From an uncultured Bacillota bacterium (GTDB lineage: Bacteria > Bacillota > Clostridia > Tissierellales > Tissierellaceae), in the NCBI GenBank assembly GCA_937951995.1, contig CALGAG010000154.1, forward strand, positions 1 to 20,852: DNA of 20,852 bases. Reading direction: 5' to 3'. Both the position numbers and the translations under genes were made by a program. The notes below the pieces were generated by a model that worked only from the letters and a program-made list of their open reading frames with translations, was not told the DNA's origin and did not search any database. The first letter of the stretch is position 1. Each line of letters starts with the position of its first letter. Below are positions 7,061-15,928 of this stretch, one piece after another.

Positions 7061-8314
7061 TTAGGCGTTGAATACGTCTTCGTTCAATCCACCTTCAGAT
7101 TTTGCAATTATTGTTGTACAAACGGCATCCCCAGTTACGTTGATGGCTGTTCTAGCCATGTCAACAAGTCTGTCAATACCCATTATCAGTCCGATTCCCT
7201 CAAGAGGAAGTCCAACTGATTGAAGCACCAAGGTAAGCATTATCGCTCCCGCTCCCGGTACACCAGCTGTTCCGATTGATGCCAAGGTAGCAGTAAGGAC
7301 AATTGTCAGCATCATTGGAATTGTCATCTCAATTCCGTAAACCTGCGCTACAAACAGGGATGCCACACCTTGCATAATTGCCGTACCATCCATGTTGATG
7401 GTTGCGCCAAGAGGTACTGTAAATGATGATACCTCCTTGGAAACTCCCATGTCCCTTTCAGTTATTTCAAGGGTAACAGGAATTGTGGCTCCTGAGCTGG
7501 CAGTTGAAAATGCAACTGACATGGCCGGCAGGAACTTCTTGTAGAACTTTCTTAGGCTAAGTCCCGCAAATATCTTGAACATGGAACCGTAGACAACCGT
7601 TGCGTGGATAAGGAGGCCAATGTATACCGTTCCTATGTACTTCATAAGTGGTATCATTGCCGAGTAGCCAACGGTTGAGAATGTTCTTGCTATCAATCCG
7701 AATACACCTATTGGTGCAAAGATCATAATGATTTCAACAAGCTTCATGATAAGGTCGTTAAGGTTTTCAAATAGGGTTGAAAGGTATTTACCCTTTTCCC
7801 CAAGCAATGAAATTCCAACCCCTGTAATAAGTGCGAAAACAATGATTTGAAGCATGCTTCCCGCTGCCATTGCACCTACAATGTTATTTGGAATCATTTC
7901 GTAGAAGATCTGTACCAGGGGCACAGTATCCCTTGCAGCTACATCCACTGCTTCAACAGCTCCCATGTCAAGTCCAATTCCCGGCTTTAAGAGCACTCCG
8001 AGAGTCAATGCAATCACTATGGCAATTGCTGTTGTGGTCATGTAGAAGAGGATTGTCTTTGAACCTATCCTACCAAGCTTTGTGATATCTCCCATGTTTG
8101 CAGCTCCATTAACCAGTGAAATAAATACCAATGGAACAACAAGCATCATGATACCACGCAGGAATACCTGTCCCAGGAACAGGAATATCCCATCCACCAA
8201 AATGGTGTCCTTCAAGGTTCCAGATGGCAATGAATATACTAAAATACCTACGATAATACCGATTACCAAAGCCATTAGGACCTTTGTGGTGAGTCCATAC
8301 TTACCTTTTTGCAT
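7061..8314 (-). CDS. Dicarboxylate/amino acid:cation symporter (DAACS/GltP family)
   Basis: The 417-residue integral membrane transporter is of the glutamate transporter fold, with eight expected membrane helices and two re-entrant hairpins. Hairpin 1 carries SSGATIP (273-279), helix 7 carries NMDGT (307-311), and helix 8 reads DMARTAINVTGD. By comparison with GltPh the ligand-contacting positions are D385, R388, N392 and D396. The arginine at 388 is the residue that contacts an acidic side chain in glutamate/aspartate carriers, so an acidic amino acid or dicarboxylate is the likely substrate. The start is ATG at 8314 (GGGGG seven bases upstream); an in-frame extension to 8416 crosses the promoter and upstream terminator and is rejected. 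It is a single-gene unit with its own promoter and terminator. Confidence 0.94.
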   Translation of the reverse strand: MQKGKYGLTTKVLMALVIGIIVGILVYSLPSGTLKDTILVDGIFLFLGQVFLRGIMMLVVPLVFISLVNGAANMGDITKLGRIGSKTILFYMTTTAIAIVIALTLGVLLKPGIGLDMGAVEAVDVAARDTVPLVQIFYEMIPNNIVGAMAAGSMLQIIVFALITGVGISLLGEKGKYLSTLFENLNDLIMKLVEIIMIFAPIGVFGLIARTFSTVGYSAMIPLMKYIGTVYIGLLIHATVVYGSMFKIFAGLSLRKFYKKFLPAMSVAFSTASSGATIPVTLEITERDMGVSKEVSSFTVPLGATINMDGTAIMQGVASLFVAQVYGIEMTIPMMLTIVLTATLASIGTAGVPGAGAIMLTLVLQSVGLPLEGIGLIMGIDRLVDMARTAINVTGDAVCTTIIAKSEGGLNEDVFNA

Positions 8315-8342
8315 ATATTTTCCCCCTTTCCTTATTATATCC

Positions 8343-8371
8343 ATTATAATGGTATAGCTTAACAAAGTCAA
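8343..8371 (-). promoter_or_regulatory. Sigma-A promoter of the DAACS symporter gene
   Basis: TTGACT (8366-8371), 17-base spacer and TATAAT (8343-8348) match consensus at eleven of twelve bases. The predicted start near 8336 gives a short leader of about 20 bases containing the GGGGG ribosome site. The -35 box falls in the tail of the gatB terminator. Confidence 0.9.
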
Positions 8372-8405
8372 AACATATAAACAGGGCAGAGACTGGTCTC
8401 TGCCC
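8372..8405 (-). terminator. Terminator of the pcrA-ligA-gatCAB operon
   Basis: GGGCAGAG and CTCTGCCC form a stem that can extend to ten pairs, 20 bases past the gatB stop. The minus-strand tail TGTTTATATGTTTTG is T-rich but interrupted, so some read-through into the symporter gene is possible. Confidence 0.75.
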
Positions 8406-8425
8406 CAAACAAGCAAAATATGGAA

Positions 8426-9856
8426 TTATCTTTCCTTTATTTTTTCCATCAACAGCTTGTTCACCAGCTGTGGATTGGCCTTTCCCTTGGTGGCCTTCAT
8501 GATCTGTCCCACAAGGAAACCTATGGCCCTATCCTTACCATTCTTGAAGTCCTCAATTGATTGAGGATTGCTGTCAAGGGTCTCAATTACTATCTTCTCA
8601 AGCTCCCCTTGGTCAGAAATCTGGATCAGACCCTTTTCCTTGACAATGTCTCCAGGTGCCTTTCCAGTTTCAAACATTTCCCTCAATACCTTCTTGCCTG
8701 TGTTGTTGTTTATCTTGTCTTCCTTCACAAGGTTTATCAGGTCAGCAAGGTCCCTTGATGATATGGGCATTTGGTCAAAATCCTTGTCCTCGTCCTTCAA
8801 TCTCCTGAGGACATCTCCCATCATCCAGTTGCCAAGAAGCTTGGCGTCCTTAACATGGTCAAGGGTCTCCTCGAAGAAGTGGGCCAGGTCCTGTGACTGG
8901 GTGAGGACTCCTGCATCGTAGTCGCTTAGGCTGTAATCCTCCATAAACCTCATTTTCTTTGCGTGGGGCAGCTCTGGCAGACTTTTTCTTATTTCCTCTA
9001 CCCATTCCCTGTCCACAGGGATCGGAGTTATGTCGGCCTCGTTGGCAAATCTGTAGTCATCAGCAGTGTACTTCCTTCTCATGATCACTGTCTCTCCAGC
9101 TACTTCATCCCACCTTCTGGTTTCCTTCACATTGGACTCGCCTTCATCCAGAAGCCTTATGTGTCTGGCTTCCTCGTATTCGATTGCCTTTACTGCAGAC
9201 CTGAAGGAGTTGAGGTTTTTGACCTCTGTTATGCTGGTCCTGGTTCCCTTCTCCTGGTCCACGACGTTTATGTTCACGTCACACCTTAGGGACCCTTCCT
9301 CCATCCTTACATCTGAAATCCCAATATACTTAAGGGTGTTCCTAAGCTTCTCAAGAAAGAGCTTGGCCTCCTCAGAGGAATTCATGTCAGGATTTGAGAC
9401 TATCTCCACAAGGGGAACTCCCGACCTGTTAAAGTCCAAAAGGGATGTCCCATCCTCAGTATGAAGCTGCTTGCCCGTATCCTCCTCTATGTGGATCCTG
9501 TCCAGGCTGATCCTCTTGGGGCCCGCCTCCGGCTCTATCTCGAGATAGCCTCCGGAACAGAGTGGATTGTCGGATTGTGATATCTGGTAACCTTTGGTCA
9601 GGTCAGGATAGAAATAGTTCTTCCTGTCCATCCTTATTACATCTGCTATCTGGCAGTCAAAGGCAAGTCCTGCCCTTAGGGCATACTCCACAGCCTGCTT
9701 GTCAACAACAGGCAGGGCACCTGGAAGCCCGAGGCATACCGGGCACACAAGGGTGTTGGCATCAGCTCCGTATTGGTTCCTGCAATTGCAGAACATCTTT
9801 TTGTCCGTGGAAAGCTCCACGTGAATTTCCAGACCTATCAAGGTTTTAATTGCCAT
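8426..9856 (-). CDS. gatB: Asp-tRNA(Asn)/Glu-tRNA(Gln) amidotransferase subunit B
   Basis: The 476-residue subunit binds the misacylated Glu-tRNA(Gln) (or Asp-tRNA(Asn)), phosphorylates the side-chain carboxylate with ATP, and accepts ammonia from GatA. Visible features are GLEIHVEL at the N-terminus, the zinc-site cysteines C23, C25, C38 and C41 in CNCRNQYG...CPVCLG, the GALPV loop, RMDRKNYFYPDLTKGYQISQ, and the LVEIVSNPD segment. The C-terminal ~150 residues form the helical and YqeY-like tail that contacts tRNA. Length is standard. Its ATG overlaps the gatA stop in a TAATG junction, so translation is probably coupled. This gene set implies an indirect route to Gln-tRNA and perhaps Asn-tRNA. 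Confidence 0.97.
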   Translation of the reverse strand: MAIKTLIGLEIHVELSTDKKMFCNCRNQYGADANTLVCPVCLGLPGALPVVDKQAVEYALRAGLAFDCQIADVIRMDRKNYFYPDLTKGYQISQSDNPLCSGGYLEIEPEAGPKRISLDRIHIEEDTGKQLHTEDGTSLLDFNRSGVPLVEIVSNPDMNSSEEAKLFLEKLRNTLKYIGISDVRMEEGSLRCDVNINVVDQEKGTRTSITEVKNLNSFRSAVKAIEYEEARHIRLLDEGESNVKETRRWDEVAGETVIMRRKYTADDYRFANEADITPIPVDREWVEEIRKSLPELPHAKKMRFMEDYSLSDYDAGVLTQSQDLAHFFEETLDHVKDAKLLGNWMMGDVLRRLKDEDKDFDQMPISSRDLADLINLVKEDKINNNTGKKVLREMFETGKAPGDIVKEKGLIQISDQGELEKIVIETLDSNPQSIEDFKNGKDRAIGFLVGQIMKATKGKANPQLVNKLLMEKIKER

Positions 9857-11295
9857 TATCTCACCAACCTTTCATAGCCAAGACCGGCTTTAAGTATTGT
9901 GGAATCACCAAATCTTGGTCCAGTTATCTGCAGTCCAACCGGGAGTCCGTCAACATCTCCCATTGGCACTGAAATTGCACATAATCCTGCAAGGTTCACC
10001 GGTACTGTATAAAGGTCTGCCTTGTACATATCAACAGGTGAATTTATCATTGAATCGATTTCAAATGGCAGCATGGGTGCAGTCAGGGACAGTATCACAT
10101 CGTGGTCCTTGAAGGCATTCTCGTAATCCTGCTTGATAAGGGTCCTAACCCTCAGAGCCTTCTTGTAGTTTTCAGTCTGGTAACCGGCACTCAGTGAATA
10201 GGTCCCAAGCATTATCCTTCTCTTTGTTTCCTCTCCGAAGGCCTCGGTCCTTGAGTTTGTGTAAAGCTCGTCAAGTGTTTCATAGTTTTCGGTCCTGTAG
10301 CCAAAACGAACCCCATCAAATCTTGAAAGGTTTGTACTCACTTCCGAGGACATGATTATATAGTAGGTTTCAAGGGAATATTCAAGGGATGGCAGGGAAA
10401 CATAGTCGATAATTGCTCCTGCATCCTGGAATAGCTTCACCGTCTCCTTGAATCTTTCCTGAATTTTTTCATCCCCAGTAACCCGAAGGTTTCTGTACTG
10501 CTCAGGCAATGCGACCCTTAGGTCCTTCAGGGAGTCAAGACCCTCTATTGAGATGTCCCTGTCGGCCTTTTTGGATGATGTGGCATCCAGTGGGTCATAT
10601 CCGGAAACACTTGCAAGCATCATGTGGGCATCCTTTACATCCCTTCCAAAGACTCCAATCTGGTCAAGTGAGTTGGACATTGGTACAACCCCATATCTTG
10701 ACACCATTCCGTAGGTTGGCTTCATCCCAACTATCCCACAGAAGCTGGCAGGCTGTCTTACAGACCCTCCAGTATCCGAACCGAGTGCCAGGGGCGCCTC
10801 AAATCCTGCAACTGCGGCAGCAGACCCTCCGGAAGAACCTCCTGGAACCCTTGACAGGTCCCTGGGATTTCTTGTGTTTCCATAGTATGAGGTCTCGGTT
10901 GACCCTCCCATGGCAAATTCATCCATATTTGTCTTTCCAAGTATTACTCCATCCGCCTCCCTGATCTTCTTCACCACTGTGGCATCATAGGGAGGATTGA
11001 AGTTTTCAAGCATCCTTGATCCGCAGGTTGTCCTGAGGTTCTTAGTAAGAATGTTGTCCTTTATTCCTACGGGCAGTCCTGCAAGGACTCCCAGACTCTC
11101 ACCTTTTTGCAGCTTTTCATCTACCTTCTTTGCAGCCTCCAAGGCTCCATCCCTGTCCAGGGTGATAAAGGCATTAAGGTCCTTTTCCCTCTTATCTATA
11201 ACATCCAGATGGGCATTTAGAATCTCACTTGAGGAAATCTCCCCTTTCATGAGTCTTTCCTTCATCTCCCATCCCTTTAAACTGGTTATATCCAT
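9856..11295 (-). CDS. gatA: Asp-tRNA(Asn)/Glu-tRNA(Gln) amidotransferase subunit A
   Basis: The 479-residue amidase-signature enzyme releases ammonia from glutamine and channels it to GatB. The Ser-cisSer-Lys catalytic triad is visible as K79 (VGIKDNI), S154 (PGGSSGGSAA) and S178 (SDTGGSVRQPA), the same numbering reported for the Staphylococcus aureus enzyme. The amidase-signature core is complete, and the C-terminal SVPMGDVDGLPVGLQITGP motif is present. The ATG at 11295 follows a G-rich ribosome site, ten bases after the gatC stop. The gatC-gatA-gatB order and the one-base overlap with gatB are the usual heterotrimer arrangement. Confidence 0.97.
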   Translation of the reverse strand: MDITSLKGWEMKERLMKGEISSSEILNAHLDVIDKREKDLNAFITLDRDGALEAAKKVDEKLQKGESLGVLAGLPVGIKDNILTKNLRTTCGSRMLENFNPPYDATVVKKIREADGVILGKTNMDEFAMGGSTETSYYGNTRNPRDLSRVPGGSSGGSAAAVAGFEAPLALGSDTGGSVRQPASFCGIVGMKPTYGMVSRYGVVPMSNSLDQIGVFGRDVKDAHMMLASVSGYDPLDATSSKKADRDISIEGLDSLKDLRVALPEQYRNLRVTGDEKIQERFKETVKLFQDAGAIIDYVSLPSLEYSLETYYIIMSSEVSTNLSRFDGVRFGYRTENYETLDELYTNSRTEAFGEETKRRIMLGTYSLSAGYQTENYKKALRVRTLIKQDYENAFKDHDVILSLTAPMLPFEIDSMINSPVDMYKADLYTVPVNLAGLCAISVPMGDVDGLPVGLQITGPRFGDSTILKAGLGYERLVR

Positions 11296-11305
11296 GATTT
11301 CCCCC

Positions 11306-11590
11306 CTATTCTACAACCTTTAGTATCTTGAAGTATCCGTACTGGGACTCAACAGTGTTTTTAAGAACCTCTTCCCTTGACAGGGTCTGACTCTCACCAT
11401 TCTCCTTCATGGTTCCCTCTTCGTCGTTGATTGTGAATGTCGGCTCCACGTTTTCCGTGTCAACATCCTTGATCTTTTCAACAAAGCCCATTACCTGGCC
11501 AAACTTCTCCTCAAATTCGTCCAGCTCCTCATCTGTGAACTTAAGCTTCGCCATCCCTGCAATATGAACAATCTCTTCTCTGGTAATCAC
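11306..11590 (-). CDS. gatC: Asp-tRNA(Asn)/Glu-tRNA(Gln) amidotransferase subunit C
   Basis: The 94-residue small subunit wraps around GatA and anchors it to GatB. The family pattern is clear: an N-terminal helix VHIAGMAKLKFTDEE, the central VEKIKDVDTENVEPTF segment, and a C-terminal tail with SREEVLKN before the QYGYFKILKVVE end. The GTG start at 11590 has GGAGGAG six bases upstream. It begins 12 bases after the ligA stop, inside the same operon. No irregularity was seen. Confidence 0.95.
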   Translation of the reverse strand: MITREEIVHIAGMAKLKFTDEELDEFEEKFGQVMGFVEKIKDVDTENVEPTFTINDEEGTMKENGESQTLSREEVLKNTVESQYGYFKILKVVE

Positions 11591-11602
11591 TGCAATCTCC
11601 TC

Positions 11603-13597
11603 CTAACCCTTTTTAAATATATCCTTAAGCTCCTCTTCCCCGATAATTGGGATGTTAAGGTCTTGTGCCTTTTTAAGCTTGCTTCCTGCCTCCGCTCCCA
11701 CAATGACAAAATCTGTCTTTTTGCTTACAGAACCTGTTACAGTTCCTCCCATCTGGATGATTTTATCCTTGATTTCATTCCTTGTCATACCCTGGATGGT
11801 TCCTGTTATGACAAGAGTCCTTCCAGTGAATATGGATTCCTCCTCCACCTCCACCTGGTGGTGGTGAGGCCTTACCCCTTCATCAAGAAGCTTTTCTATC
11901 CCTCTTTTGATCCCATCATCATGGAAGAACTCCACAATTGATTTGGCAACGATCTCTCCAATGTCTGGAATTCCAACAAGGTCTTCCTGGCCGGCATCCA
12001 TGAGTCCCTCCAGGGACCCATACTTCTGGGCCAGGTCCATCGCCGTCTTTATGCCAACGTTGGGAACTCCAAGGGCATAGATAAAGGAATGGAGGCTTAC
12101 ATCCTTGCTCCTTTCAATGGCATCAAGAAGATTCTGTGTCTTCTTCTCCTTGAAGCCCTCCAAGTCTATTATATCACTGTATTTAACCTCGTAAATATCC
12201 GGCAGGTCCTTTATATCCAGCTTTTCAACAAATATCTCCGCTGTCTTCTCTGAAAAGCCCTCGATATTCATGGCATCCCTGCTGGCAAAGTGTACAAGCC
12301 TTGACACCAGCTGGGGCTTGCAGGAGAGTGAGTTGGGGCAGAAAATGTGGACCCCGTTCTGGTAAAGCTCGCTGCCGCAGGCCGGACAATGGGTTGGCTT
12401 TTCTATGTCACTTACAGGTTCTTCTGTCGGCATGCTGCCAAGGATCTCTGGAATAACATCATTTGACCGCCTGATGAGAACCCGCCCGTTTAGCTTTACT
12501 CCCTTTCTCTCTATATCATCATAGTTGTTGAGGGTTGCCCTTTTTACGGTCACCCCACCGATATCAACAGGCTCAAGAATTGCCGTTGGCGTCACCTTGG
12601 CTGTCCTTCCAACATTCCACTGGACCCCAATAACCCTTGTGGTCCGCTCCTCAGCCTCAAACTTGTAGGCCATTGCCCATCTTGGGAACTTGTTTGTATA
12701 GCCAAGAACCTCCCTGGTCCTTAGGTCATTTATCTTTACAACCATTCCGTCCGTCAGGACATCCAGGCTTTTTCTTCCTTCCTGCTGGCTGTGGATCTCC
12801 TCCATCAGATCATCGATTGACCTGAATACCTTGATGTATGGGAACACCGGCAGCCTGTTGTCCTTAAGGAATTCAACCATTTCCATGTGGGTCTTGAAGC
12901 TTGTCCCCTCAATGTGGCCGGTATTGTAGAAAAATGCAGATAGCCTTCTTTTTTCAGTAATTCTAGGGTCAAGATTTCTCAAGGCCCCAGCTGCTGCATT
13001 CCTTGCATTTTTCAGGGGCTCATCTGCGGTTTCATTGTAGCTTTCAAGAGCTGAAAGGGGCATTACCCCCTCCCCTTGTATTTCAACCCTTCCCTTGAAG
13101 GGAATCCTCAATGGAATTGACCTTATGGTCTTAAGTTGTGGAAGGATTCCCTCTCCCTGGATTCCATTGCCCCTTGTGGCACCCTGGACCAGCCTTCCAT
13201 CCTGGTAGGTCAGATTTACCGTAAGTCCGTCAAATTTAAGCTCCAGAACGAATTCAGGGTCTGGAAGCATTTCTTCATTTTCACTGTTGTAGTCGCGGAT
13301 TGTCCTGGCCACCCTTTCGGCCCAGGCCCTAAGCTCATCCTCACTTTGGCTCTTGTCAAGACTCCACAGTCTCCCTAGATGGATGTGCTTCTTGAAGCCT
13401 GGCAGGACCTCTCCACCCACACGCTGGGTAGGTGAGTAGTCGTACTGTATTCCAAGGTCCTTTTCCAGCTGAACAAGCTGGTCGTACAGGCTGTCGTACT
13501 CTGCATCACTGATTTCCGGACTGTCCAGGGTGTAGTAGCTGTAATTGTACCGGTCTATAAGCTGAATGAGTTCATCCAATCTCTCCTTGTCAGCCAT
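11603..13597 (-). CDS. ligA: NAD-dependent DNA ligase
   Basis: The 664-residue replicative and repair ligase seals nicks using NAD+. Domains in order: the Ia NAD-binding domain (~1-60, YNYSYYTLDSPEISDAEYD), adenylation domain with the lysine K121 in ELKFDG and the ATRGNG motif, OB fold, four-cysteine zinc finger (CPACG...CPNSLSC), helix-hairpin-helix region (ALGVPNVG, GIPDIGE) and C-terminal BRCT (~585-664, GRTLVITGTI). ATG at 13597 is preferred because AAAGGAG lies eight bases upstream. An ATG seven codons earlier overlaps the pcrA stop (ATGA) but lacks a ribosome site. The stretch just before the catalytic lysine (~95-115) looks somewhat longer than usual. Confidence 0.97.
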   Translation of the reverse strand: MADKERLDELIQLIDRYNYSYYTLDSPEISDAEYDSLYDQLVQLEKDLGIQYDYSPTQRVGGEVLPGFKKHIHLGRLWSLDKSQSEDELRAWAERVARTIRDYNSENEEMLPDPEFVLELKFDGLTVNLTYQDGRLVQGATRGNGIQGEGILPQLKTIRSIPLRIPFKGRVEIQGEGVMPLSALESYNETADEPLKNARNAAAGALRNLDPRITEKRRLSAFFYNTGHIEGTSFKTHMEMVEFLKDNRLPVFPYIKVFRSIDDLMEEIHSQQEGRKSLDVLTDGMVVKINDLRTREVLGYTNKFPRWAMAYKFEAEERTTRVIGVQWNVGRTAKVTPTAILEPVDIGGVTVKRATLNNYDDIERKGVKLNGRVLIRRSNDVIPEILGSMPTEEPVSDIEKPTHCPACGSELYQNGVHIFCPNSLSCKPQLVSRLVHFASRDAMNIEGFSEKTAEIFVEKLDIKDLPDIYEVKYSDIIDLEGFKEKKTQNLLDAIERSKDVSLHSFIYALGVPNVGIKTAMDLAQKYGSLEGLMDAGQEDLVGIPDIGEIVAKSIVEFFHDDGIKRGIEKLLDEGVRPHHHQVEVEEESIFTGRTLVITGTIQGMTRNEIKDKIIQMGGTVTGSVSKKTDFVIVGAEAGSKLKKAQDLNIPIIGEEELKDIFKKG

Positions 13598-13605
13598 GCC
13601 AATCT

Positions 13606-13612
13606 CTCCTTT
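13606..13612 (-). promoter_or_regulatory. Ribosome binding site deciding the ligA start
   Basis: AAAGGAG lies eight bases before ATG at 13597, in the pcrA-ligA junction. It would lie inside the coding region if translation began at the ATG at 13618, which makes the internal ATG the better start. Confidence 0.75.
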
Positions 13613-13614
13613 AA

Positions 13615-15807
13615 TCATATTATTGTAATGGGTGCCATGGACAGCATAAGGGTCTTGAGCCCTCCACCGTCAAAGGCTATCCTGATCTTCTTGTCGTTAT
13701 CCATCTCTTCAATGCTTACAATCATTCCTTTTCCAAACTTTTCGTGGCTAACCTTGCTTCCGATTGATACCTCAACATCTGCAGTCTTCTTTTTCACTGG
13801 TTTTGGAATGAAATTATCCTTGTTGTAATCCATGGTCCTTTTGACCTCAAGGGGGTCTTTTTTGATCTCCTTTTTCTTTTCCTGTGAGGTGTCTATTTCC
13901 AAAGTGTCTCCCATTTCTTCCAGGAAGCTTGAGGGTATCGTGTAGTCTGTTCTTCCATAAATGGTCCTGGCCTTTGCACTGGTGATGAAAAGCTGTTCCT
14001 CAGCCCGTGTCACCGCAACATAGCAAAGCCTTCTTTCCTCCTCCAGCTCTTCCAGGGAGTCCATGCTCCTTGAGATGGGGAAAAGTCCCTCCTCCATTCC
14101 AACAAGGAAGACAATTGGAAACTCAAGTCCCTTGGCAGAGTGGACGGTCATCATTGATATGACATTGTCCTCATCGGTGGTCTTGTCCACATCTGAAAGC
14201 AGGGATACGCTGGCAAGAAAGTCCTCCAGTGTCCCTTCCGGATTCTTCTTTTCAAAATTCAGGGCTACAGAAAGGAAGTCCTTTATATTCTCAATTCTTG
14301 TCTTTGCCTCAATTGTCCCTTCCTTTTCAAGCTCGCCTATATATCCTGTGGATTCCATGGTCTCCTGGATAAACTCCTTGATCCCCATCAATTCCTTCTT
14401 TGCCATGAGGATGTTCATTGAATCTGCAAAAGGTTTGATTGAATTTATGGCCCTTGCAGATAGTCCATCCACATTGGTCCTTTCAAGGACTGCACTGTAT
14501 AGGGATTCTCCCTTCTCCTGGGCATGGTCCTCCATTTTTTCTATTGTTGCCTTTCCAATCCCCCTCTTTGGGGTATTTATGATCCTTTTCAGGGCGATAT
14601 TGTCATTTGGGTTTTGGATGAATTTCAGGTATGCGATTATGTCCTTTACTTCCTTTCGGTCGTAGAACTTGAGTCCCCCAATCACCTTGTAGGGAAGCTC
14701 CTCAGCCATAAATGCCTCCTCGAAGGGTCTGGACTGAACGTTTGTCCTGTAGAGGATTGCCATATCCTGGAGCTTGTAGCCCTTATAGAGAAGGTGGTGA
14801 ATTTTTCTCGCTACAAAGAAGGCCTCCTCCTCTGAGTATTCCAGCCTGGTGTATACCGCTGGGTTCCCTTCATTCTTGTCTGTCCAAAGGTTCTTGTGCT
14901 TTCTCTGTGTGTTCCTTTTGATTACCTGGTTGGCCACCCTTAGTATGGCCTCTGTTGAACGGTAGTTTTGCTCAAGGAGTATGACCCTCGCTCCTGGAAA
15001 GTCCTTCTCAAAATCCAGGATATTTGTAATGTCTGCGTGCCTCCAGGAATAAATGGCCTGGTCCGAGTCCCCAACAACGCATATGTTGTTGTGCCTTTCC
15101 GACAGCAGCTTTACGAACTGGTACTGGACCTTGTTTGTATCCTGGTACTCATCCACGAAGATATGCTTGAACCTCTCCTGGTACTTCTTCAATATGGAGG
15201 GATTTTCCCTAAGAAGGTCCACTCCCTTTATCAAGAGGTCGTCAAAATCCAGGGCGTTATAGAATCTAAGCTTTTTCTGGTAGAGGGCATATGCCTCTCC
15301 AATGTTTCTTTCCCTGAAGTCCCCATAGTTGTCGTTGATATATTCATCAGGTGTCACCTGGGTGTTCTTCAGCTCACCGATCTTTGCAAGAAGGCTGTTC
15401 TCCTTGTACATCTCCTTGTCAAGATTCAGCTCCTTCATGCATTCCTTTATAAGGGTCTTCTGGTCGTCCCTGTCGTATATGGAAAAGCTACGGTCATAGC
15501 CTATCTTATCTATGTCACGTCTAAGCATCCTTACACAGATTGAATGGAAGGTCCCCATCCACATCTTGTCCACGTCAACGGCTATGAGCTTTGCCACCCT
15601 TTCCTTCATTTCGTTGGCAGCCTTGTTTGTAAAGGTTATTGCCAGTATTTCATAGGGAGATACCCCTTTCTGGTCCATAAGGTAGGCTATCTTATGGGTG
15701 ACCCCCCTGGTCTTTCCCGATCCAGCCCCTGCCATAATAAGTAGGGGTCCTTCTACGTGAAGAACCGCCTCCCTCTGTCTTTCATTTAGTCCTTTCAAAT
15801 AATCCAT
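13615..15807 (-). CDS. pcrA: ATP-dependent DNA helicase PcrA/UvrD
   Basis: The 730-residue superfamily 1A 3'-5' helicase acts in nucleotide excision repair, plasmid replication and removal of blocked polymerases. All SF1 motifs can be read: Q-motif LNERQREAV, Walker A GAGSGKT (27-33), Ia TFTNKAANEM, II DEYQDTN, III GDSDQAIYSWRHAD, IV EQNYRS, V TVHSAKGLEF and VI YVAVTRAEE. The C-terminal ~50 residues (VSIGSKVSHEKFGKGMIVS) are the Tudor-like PcrA tail that contacts RNA polymerase in other species. It is the first gene of the pcrA-ligA-gatCAB operon. ATG at 15807 follows an AGGATGG site. The pcrA-ligA pairing is widely conserved in Firmicutes. Confidence 0.97.
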   Translation of the reverse strand: MDYLKGLNERQREAVLHVEGPLLIMAGAGSGKTRGVTHKIAYLMDQKGVSPYEILAITFTNKAANEMKERVAKLIAVDVDKMWMGTFHSICVRMLRRDIDKIGYDRSFSIYDRDDQKTLIKECMKELNLDKEMYKENSLLAKIGELKNTQVTPDEYINDNYGDFRERNIGEAYALYQKKLRFYNALDFDDLLIKGVDLLRENPSILKKYQERFKHIFVDEYQDTNKVQYQFVKLLSERHNNICVVGDSDQAIYSWRHADITNILDFEKDFPGARVILLEQNYRSTEAILRVANQVIKRNTQRKHKNLWTDKNEGNPAVYTRLEYSEEEAFFVARKIHHLLYKGYKLQDMAILYRTNVQSRPFEEAFMAEELPYKVIGGLKFYDRKEVKDIIAYLKFIQNPNDNIALKRIINTPKRGIGKATIEKMEDHAQEKGESLYSAVLERTNVDGLSARAINSIKPFADSMNILMAKKELMGIKEFIQETMESTGYIGELEKEGTIEAKTRIENIKDFLSVALNFEKKNPEGTLEDFLASVSLLSDVDKTTDEDNVISMMTVHSAKGLEFPIVFLVGMEEGLFPISRSMDSLEELEEERRLCYVAVTRAEEQLFITSAKARTIYGRTDYTIPSSFLEEMGDTLEIDTSQEKKKEIKKDPLEVKRTMDYNKDNFIPKPVKKKTADVEVSIGSKVSHEKFGKGMIVSIEEMDNDKKIRIAFDGGGLKTLMLSMAPITII

Positions 15808-15836
15808 TTGTCACCATCCTAACTATTCTCTCTACA

Positions 15837-15865
15837 ATTATATAGTATTGACTGGAAGATTTCCA
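15837..15865 (-). promoter_or_regulatory. Probable sigma-A promoter of the pcrA-ligA-gatCAB operon
   Basis: TGGAAA (15860-15865), 17-base spacer and TATAAT (15837-15842). The -10 box is perfect and the -35 matches four of six positions. A start near 15830 gives a leader of about 23 bases. The -35 box abuts the T-tract of the upstream terminator. Confidence 0.7.
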
Positions 15866-15866
15866 C

Positions 15867-15912
15867 AAAAAGAACCGGTTCCTGGTCTTTAATGAAAACC
15901 TGGCACCGGTCC
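15867..15912 (-). terminator. Terminator of the c-di-GMP signalling gene
   Basis: Two arms at 15872-15885 and 15899-15912 pair through ACCGGT plus flanking bases, with two mismatches, and are followed on the minus strand by five T residues. Each arm also contains the self-complementary hexamer ACCGGT, so alternative foldings exist. It lies 17 bases past the stop at 15929. Confidence 0.75.
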
Positions 15913-15928
15913 CTTTATACATTACATC

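Noticed and set aside
8315..8416. N-terminal extension of the DAACS symporter to 8416
   Set aside because: The extension crosses a near-consensus promoter and the upstream terminator, and the internal ATG has a good ribosome site.
14063..14665. 200-codon plus-strand open frame antisense to pcrA
   Set aside because: It lies entirely within pcrA, has no recognisable motif or ribosome site, and its low-complexity Ser/Leu/Phe composition is what the reverse of AGG- and GAA-rich codons gives.
14968..15543. 191-codon plus-strand open frame antisense to the pcrA N-terminus
   Set aside because: It overlaps conserved helicase motifs on the minus strand and shows no independent signature.
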